From Flavobacterium rhamnosiphilum (lineage in GTDB: Bacteria > Bacteroidota > Bacteroidia > Flavobacteriales > Flavobacteriaceae), in contig NZ_SMLG01000001.1 in NCBI RefSeq assembly GCF_004349195.1, positions 772,088 to 836,087 of the forward strand: a stretch of 64,000 nucleotides of DNA, written 5' to 3'. Position numbers and translations under genes: made by a program. Under the pieces are notes generated by a model that had not been told where the DNA came from, searched no databases, and saw only the letters and a list, made by a program, of their open reading frames with translations. This document shows positions 60,456-64,000 of this stretch, piece by piece; within the stretch, counting starts at the first letter, position 1, and every line of letters begins with the position of its first letter.

Positions 60456-60905
60456 ATGAGTTTATCAGTACAAATCATGGACGATATTAAAACAGCCATG
60501 AGAGCCAAAGATACAGTTGCCTTAGAAGCTTTAAGAGCTATTAAATCTGAAATCCTATTAGCGCAAACCGCTACAGGATCTAAGGAAGAAATAACGGAAG
60601 ACGATGAAGTTAAATTGCTTCAAAGATTAGTAAAAACCCGTAAGGAAAGTGCTAGAATTTTTACAGAACAAAACCGTTTGGACTTAGCTGAACCAGAATT
60701 GGCTCAAATTGCAGTAATCGAAAAATTCTTGCCGGCACAATTAAGTGAAGCAGAAGTAGAAGCTGTGATTGCAAAAATTATTGCAGAAACTGGTGCGTCA
60801 GGAATTGCTTCAATGGGAAAAGTGATGGGATTAGCTGCAGCACAATTAGGTGGAACTGCCGAAGGAAAAACGATTTCTACACTCGTTAAAAAACTATTGA
60901 CATAA
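60456..60905 (+). CDS. GatB/YqeY domain protein
   Basis: 149 residues, the usual size of free-standing YqeY proteins. Pattern: QIMDDIKTAMRAKDTVALEALRAIKSEI, then LLQRLVKTRKESARIFTEQNRLDLAEPELAQIAVIEKFLPAQLSEAEVE and GASGIASMGKVMGLAAAQLGGTAEGKTISTLVKKLL. It is related to the tRNA-binding tail of GatB, but its role without the amidotransferase core is unknown. Cytoplasmic. Confidence 0.92.
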   Translation: MSLSVQIMDDIKTAMRAKDTVALEALRAIKSEILLAQTATGSKEEITEDDEVKLLQRLVKTRKESARIFTEQNRLDLAEPELAQIAVIEKFLPAQLSEAEVEAVIAKIIAETGASGIASMGKVMGLAAAQLGGTAEGKTISTLVKKLLT

Positions 60906-60907
60906 AT

Positions 60908-60969
60908 TAGATTTTTAGATTATTTGATATTTGGATTCTTCCAACAATCTAAAAATCTAGCAATCTGAA
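60908..60969. repeat. 14-bp perfect inverted repeat upstream of tRNA-Arg
   Basis: TAGATTTTTAGATT (60908-60921) and AATCTAAAAATCTA (60956-60969) with a 34-nt spacer. It starts right after the YqeY stop codon and ends 3 bp before the tRNA. No T-run, so it is not a normal terminator. Confidence 0.65.
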
Positions 60970-60972
60970 ACT

Positions 60973-61046
60973 GGCTGCGTAGTTCAACTGGATAGAATAT
61001 CAGATTTCGACTCTGAGGGTTGCAGGTTCGAACCCTGTCGCGGCCA
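60973..61046 (+). tRNA. tRNA-Arg(TCG)
   Basis: 74 nt. Acceptor GGCTGCG pairs with CGCGGCC (one T-G wobble), D-arm GTTC...GAAT, anticodon stem TCAGA/TCTGA with loop TTTCGAC giving anticodon TCG, T-stem GCAGG with CCTGT around TTCGAAC. Discriminator A; CCA not encoded. Confidence 0.96.
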
Positions 61047-61058
61047 CAAATACAAATA

Positions 61059-61110
61059 AAAATGCTTCAAAAAAATCAAGTTTGCTTGAAATTCTTTTGA
61101 GGCATTTTTT
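61059..61110 (+). terminator. Terminator after tRNA-Arg
   Basis: AAATGCTTCAAAA and TTTTGAGGCATTT pair with one T-G wobble, enclosing an inner CAAG/CTTG stem, followed by T residues. Confidence 0.82.
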
Positions 61111-61131
61111 ATTTTAAAGCGGTTATAAAAT

Positions 61132-61941
61132 ATGACAGAACAACTTTTTATTTCAATACTTTTTGGAACATTATTTCTCCTGCTTTTAATTTTTAGAGTA
61201 GTTGAACCGGCTTATATTTTACTGTTTAATAAACCACTTTATATCCATTGGTATCCTTTCTCCAAAAAATTAAAACCAAGCCAACGCCAAATTTTAGTAA
61301 ATGATTTTCCATTCTATAATAGGCTTTCTTCTAAAAGGAAAACATATTTTGAACATCGAATAAATGAGTTTATTACTAAGTATGAGTTTATAGGCAAGGA
61401 AACTGTTATTACAGAACAAATGAAAATGCTGATTGCGGGAACGTATGTGATGTTGACTTTTGGGATGAGAAATTATCTTGTTAGTTTGTTCAATAAAATA
61501 ATAATTTATCCTTCAAGTTACTTTTCTACCGTGAATCAAGCGTACCATAAAGGAGAATTTAATCCCAGAATGAAAGCGGTAGTTTTTTCGTGGGAAGATT
61601 TTTTATTAGGGCATTTAACATCAAATGATAATATTAATCTGGGTTTGCATGAGTTCTCTCATGTGTTGCATTTTCATTGCTTAAAAAGTAATGATCCAAG
61701 TGCTATTATCTTTTTTGATGAATTCAATGAAGCCGTAAAATATTACAGCGATCCGGTTTTAAATAAGGAGTTAACTCAGAAAGATTATTTTAGATTGTAT
61801 GCTTATGAAAATCAATTCGAATTTTTATCGGTTATCTTGGAACATTTTTATGAGACACCTCGTGTTTTCAAAAGGGAGCATCCAGAACTATATGCACATA
61901 TTTCAAGAATGATTAATTTTAAAGAAGAATATTTAAAATAA
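61132..61941 (+). CDS. Zinc-dependent peptidase, MtfA (M90) type
   Basis: 269 residues. N-terminal hydrophobic helix (about 4-22) may anchor it to the membrane. The zinc motif is HEFSH in LGLHEFSHVLHFHC, with the acidic third-ligand block FFDEFNEAVKYY downstream. FPFYNRLSSKRKTYFEHRINEFI is the MtfA opening pattern. In E. coli, MtfA binds the regulator Mlc; Bacteroidota members are uncharacterised. Ends at a hairpin shared with rpe. Confidence 0.85.
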   Translation: MTEQLFISILFGTLFLLLLIFRVVEPAYILLFNKPLYIHWYPFSKKLKPSQRQILVNDFPFYNRLSSKRKTYFEHRINEFITKYEFIGKETVITEQMKMLIAGTYVMLTFGMRNYLVSLFNKIIIYPSSYFSTVNQAYHKGEFNPRMKAVVFSWEDFLLGHLTSNDNINLGLHEFSHVLHFHCLKSNDPSAIIFFDEFNEAVKYYSDPVLNKELTQKDYFRLYAYENQFEFLSVILEHFYETPRVFKREHPELYAHISRMINFKEEYLK

Positions 61942-61970
61942 AAATGGCGCTTCAAGCGCCATTTCTTTTA
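61942..61970. terminator. Bidirectional terminator between the M90 peptidase and rpe
   Basis: AAATGGCGCTT and AAGCGCCATTT form a tight stem of 9 to 11 bp with T-rich sequence after it, between convergent genes; it abuts the rpe stop codon. Confidence 0.82.
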
Positions 61971-62630
61971 GAAGTTTGTTAGCTTCTTCAGATCTTGTAT
62001 CGTTTGCGTTGGATTTTCCGCTTTGAAAACAAAGCTTCCGGCTACCAGAACATCAGCTCCGGCTTCCACTAATTGTTTTGCATTTTTATTGGTTACACCA
62101 CCGTCAACTTCAATGATTGTAGTTGCTCCTTTTTTAGTGATTAACGCTTTTAGCTTTTCAATTTTAGCATACGTATTTTCTATAAAGGATTGTCCTCCAA
62201 AACCTGGATTCACACTCATGATACAAACTAAATCAATGTCGTTGATTACATCTTCCAGTAAGTCAATATTAGTGTGTGGATTGATCGCAACTCCAGCTTT
62301 CATTCCTTCGGCTTTGATGGCTTGTAATGTTCTGTGTAGGTGTGTACAAGCTTCATAGTGTACACTTAGAATATTAGCGCCTAATTCGGCAAAAGTTTTA
62401 ATGTAACGATCAGGATCTACAATCATCAAGTGAACGTCAATTGTTTTTTTTGCATGTCGGTTAATGGCTTCCAAAACTGGCATTCCATAAGAAATGTTTG
62501 GAACAAAAACGCCATCCATGATATCAATATGAAACCAGTCGGCTTCACTGTTGTTGATCATTTCGATGTCGCGTTGCAGATTGCCAAAATCGGCAGCAAG
62601 CACTGATGGTGCAATAAGTGTATTCTTCAT
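61968..62630 (-). CDS. rpe: Ribulose-phosphate 3-epimerase
   Basis: About 220 residues from the ATG at 62630, where the family N-terminus NTLIAPSVLAADFGNLQRDI begins; the frame from 62711 adds 27 unrelated residues. TIM-barrel metal and catalytic residues are in WFHIDIMDG, TIDVHLMIVDPD, LSVHYEA, MSVNPGFGGQSF and IEVDGGVTNKN. It interconverts ribulose 5-phosphate and xylulose 5-phosphate in the pentose phosphate pathway. Confidence 0.95.
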   Translation of the reverse strand: MKNTLIAPSVLAADFGNLQRDIEMINNSEADWFHIDIMDGVFVPNISYGMPVLEAINRHAKKTIDVHLMIVDPDRYIKTFAELGANILSVHYEACTHLHRTLQAIKAEGMKAGVAINPHTNIDLLEDVINDIDLVCIMSVNPGFGGQSFIENTYAKIEKLKALITKKGATTIIEVDGGVTNKNAKQLVEAGADVLVAGSFVFKAENPTQTIQDLKKLTNF

Positions 62631-62732
62631 TGTGTAGTTGTTATGTAGAGACGCACTGTGGTGTTTCTTTACAGTTTTGTTGTTTGTGCAAAAGTAGTTT
62701 TTTTGCAGCAATTGACGAAAATTTTTTTATAG

Positions 62733-62752
62733 GGACAACTCGCGAGTTGTCC
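62733..62752. repeat. 20-bp perfect palindrome
   Basis: GGACAACTCGCGAGTTGTCC reads the same on both strands. It lies about 100 bp upstream of the rpe start, at the edge of the dispersed repeat copy 3. It could be an operator or part of a repeat element; nothing decides between these. Confidence 0.6.
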
Positions 62753-62753
62753 G

Positions 62754-62830
62754 TACATTGCGTAAGGGATTGAAGTGGAAATCCTTTTTATTTTTTTTTT
62801 TAGATAAAAAGATTATAACGAAAAACCCGA
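62754..62830. repeat. Dispersed intergenic repeat, copy 3 (inverted)
   Basis: GATTGAAGTGGAAATCC then TTTTT (62768-62789) and AAAAAGATTATAACG (62806-62820) are, on the minus strand, AAAAAGGATTTCCACTTCAATC and CGTTATAATCTTTTT, which match the ends of the copies at 29901 and 60245. The rest of this 400-bp gap holds the 23-bp repeat and the rpoD terminator, but no gene. Confidence 0.55.
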
Positions 62831-62874
62831 CCCGAAGTTTTTACGAAGGGTTACGACAAAAAAAATAAGGATGC

Positions 62875-62897
62875 GATTGCTTCGTTCCTCGCAATGA
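62875..62897. repeat. Intact 23-bp intergenic repeat (inverted copy)
   Basis: On the minus strand it reads TCATTGCGAGGAACGAAG then CAATC, identical to the flanks of the interrupted copy at 60162-60205. Confidence 0.75.
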
Positions 62898-62902
62898 CAA
62901 AA

Positions 62903-62931
62903 AATAAAACTCCGGTAATCAGCCGGAGTTT
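62903..62931 (-). terminator. Terminator downstream of rpoD
   Basis: AAACTCCGG and CCGGAGTTT around a 7-nt loop. Read on the minus strand it is followed by TTTTATTTTTTG, as expected of a terminator for rpoD, 118 bp after its stop. Confidence 0.75.
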
Positions 62932-62982
62932 CAATCATCAATCAAAAAACGAACAGTTAATCAGACTGCTGTTTGCTTTAAT

Positions 62983-63049
62983 ATAGCCGAAAATCAAAAG
63001 TCATAAAGTGTATTGCTTTTTACTTTATGACTTTCGAACTTATGGCTAT
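62983..63049. repeat. Compound inverted repeat at the 3' end of rpoD
   Basis: AAAGTCATAAAGT and ACTTTATGACTTT pair over 13 bp, with ATAGCC and GGCTAT pairing outside them. The outer arm touches the rpoD stop codon. It may stabilise the mRNA end or act with the downstream terminator. Confidence 0.65.
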
Positions 63050-63912
63050 TATCCTAAATAGGTTTTTAGTATTTTACTTCTAGAAGTGTGTTTTAATCTA
63101 CGGATTGCTTTTTCCTTGATTTGACGCACACGCTCACGAGTTAGGTCGAAAGTTTCTCCGATTTCTTCTAATGTCATTGGGTGTTGATCGCCAAGACCAA
63201 AGTACAAACGAACAACATCAGCTTCTCTTGGAGTCAATGTTTCTAATGAACGCTCGATTTCGGTACGCAATGATTCGTGGATTAATTCTCTGTCTGGATT
63301 TGGTGATTCACCTGAACGTAAAACGTCATAAAGGTTAGAATCTTCTCCTTCTACAAGAGGTGCATCCATTGATAGGTGACGACCAGAGTTTTTCATGCTC
63401 TCTTTTACGTCATTTACGGTCATGTCTAGCTCTTTTGCAATTTCTTCAGCAGATGGTGGACGCTCGTTAGATTGTTCTAGTAAAGCGTACATTTTGTTGA
63501 TTTTGTTGATAGAGCCAATTTTGTTCAAAGGCAAACGAACGATACGGGATTGTTCAGCCAATGCTTGTAAAATAGATTGACGAATCCACCAAACGGCATA
63601 CGAGATGAATTTGAAACCACGTGTTTCATCAAAACGTTGTGCTGCTTTTATCAATCCTAAATTTCCTTCGTTAATCAAATCGGGAAGGGTTAACCCTTGA
63701 TTTTGGTATTGTTTTGCTACCGAAACTACGAAACGTAAATTGGCTTTTGTCAATTTCTCTAATGCTTTCTGGTCACCGGCTTTAATCTTTTGTGCTAATT
63801 CTACCTCTTCGTCAGCGGTAATAAGGTCAACTTTTCCAATTTCTTGTAAATACTTGTCTAATGAAGCAGTTTCACGATTGGTTACCTGCTTGGTGATTTT
63901 TAGTTGTCTCAT
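63049..63912 (-). CDS. rpoD: Primary RNA polymerase sigma factor RpoD/SigA
   Basis: 287 residues, the short Bacteroidota form: no region 1.1 and only a minimal N-terminus. Region 1.2 ([29 protein letters not shown]), region 2 ([56 protein letters not shown]), region 3 ([22 protein letters not shown]) and region 4 ([49 protein letters not shown]) are complete. It should direct transcription from TTTG/TAnnTTTG promoters, many of which appear in this window. Confidence 0.96.
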   Translation of the reverse strand: MRQLKITKQVTNRETASLDKYLQEIGKVDLITADEEVELAQKIKAGDQKALEKLTKANLRFVVSVAKQYQNQGLTLPDLINEGNLGLIKAAQRFDETRGFKFISYAVWWIRQSILQALAEQSRIVRLPLNKIGSINKINKMYALLEQSNERPPSAEEIAKELDMTVNDVKESMKNSGRHLSMDAPLVEGEDSNLYDVLRSGESPNPDRELIHESLRTEIERSLETLTPREADVVRLYFGLGDQHPMTLEEIGETFDLTRERVRQIKEKAIRRLKHTSRSKILKTYLG

Positions 63913-64000
63913 GTTTTTTTGTCTCCTAAATTTTAAGTGTACAAATGGTTATACGTATGGAGTCTCAAAAAAGTTACAATAGTTTCTAAAATAATTTAAT

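Noticed and set aside
62631..62711. 27-residue N-terminal extension of ribulose-phosphate epimerase
   Set aside because: The family start motif NTLIAPSVLAADF begins right after the ATG at 62630, and the extension matches nothing and lies in promoter space.

Overview
The window is an AT-rich chromosomal segment from a gliding member of the Bacteroidota, most likely Flavobacterium or a close relative. The evidence is gldB and gldC, a type IX secretion plug-type protein, a short RpoD without region 1.1, many TAnnTTTG promoter elements, and an almost complete lack of Shine-Dalgarno sequences. I see no prophage, insertion sequence or CRISPR array; nearly everything is chromosomal core.

Layout. 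1-4.2 kb: secreted proteins (an SMP-30-like propeller, a CocE/X-Pro-peptidase-like hydrolase, two NTF2-fold proteins). 4.2-7.7 kb, minus: pruA, apaG and the T9SS plug-type protein. 7.9-14.2 kb: an M16 peptidase, then minus-strand methyltransferase, map and gpmI. 14.3-22.2 kb: tandem DUF5916 outer-membrane proteins, two convergent L,D-transpeptidases and a GNAT enzyme. 22.3-22.7 kb: two identical tRNA-Gly(TCC) genes plus a broken third copy. 22.7-28.8 kb: pepE, then four tandem carboxypeptidase-regulatory-domain paralogues (one truncated) coupled to DUF6702 and an M1 peptidase. 28.9-33.9 kb: tatA, PAP2 phosphatase, O-methyltransferase, rlmN, a lipoprotein and a polyprenyl diphosphate synthase. 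34.1-36.5 kb: an ECF sigma, membrane anti-sigma and coiled-coil/barrel operon with its own ECF-type promoter. 36.7-43.8 kb: dnaG, an orphan LuxR-type regulator, nadE, gldB-gldC, a lipoprotein, yihA and an alpha/beta hydrolase. 44.2-60.1 kb: the division and cell-wall (dcw) cluster mraZ-rsmH-ftsL-ftsI-murE-mraY-murD-ftsW-murG-murC-ftsQ-ftsA-ftsZ, without murF or ddl. 60.4-64 kb: a YqeY protein, tRNA-Arg, an M90-type peptidase, rpe and rpoD.

How it fits together. The dcw genes make the peptidoglycan precursor (murE, mraY, murD, murG, murC) and build the division machine (ftsL, ftsI, ftsW, ftsQ, ftsA, ftsZ). Just upstream of mraZ are three GTGG units at exact 10-bp spacing, a likely MraZ operator. 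The primary sigma factor encoded at the right edge should read the TTTG/TAnnTTTG promoters seen here.

The most noteworthy signals are not new gene families. They are: a DnaG whose four zinc-ligand positions are all replaced; a probable autoregulated ECF promoter; the MraZ box; a third tRNA-Gly tail with a 41-nt palindromic insert in its T-loop; a 23-bp intergenic repeat present once intact and once split by a 21-nt palindrome; three diverged copies of a roughly 100-bp intergenic repeat; and a GC-rich inverted-repeat pair inside the dcw operon. I did not find a convincing undescribed multi-gene defence or metabolic system. The best candidates for unexplored function are the ECF three-gene operon and the carboxypeptidase-regulatory-domain/DUF6702/M1 cluster.
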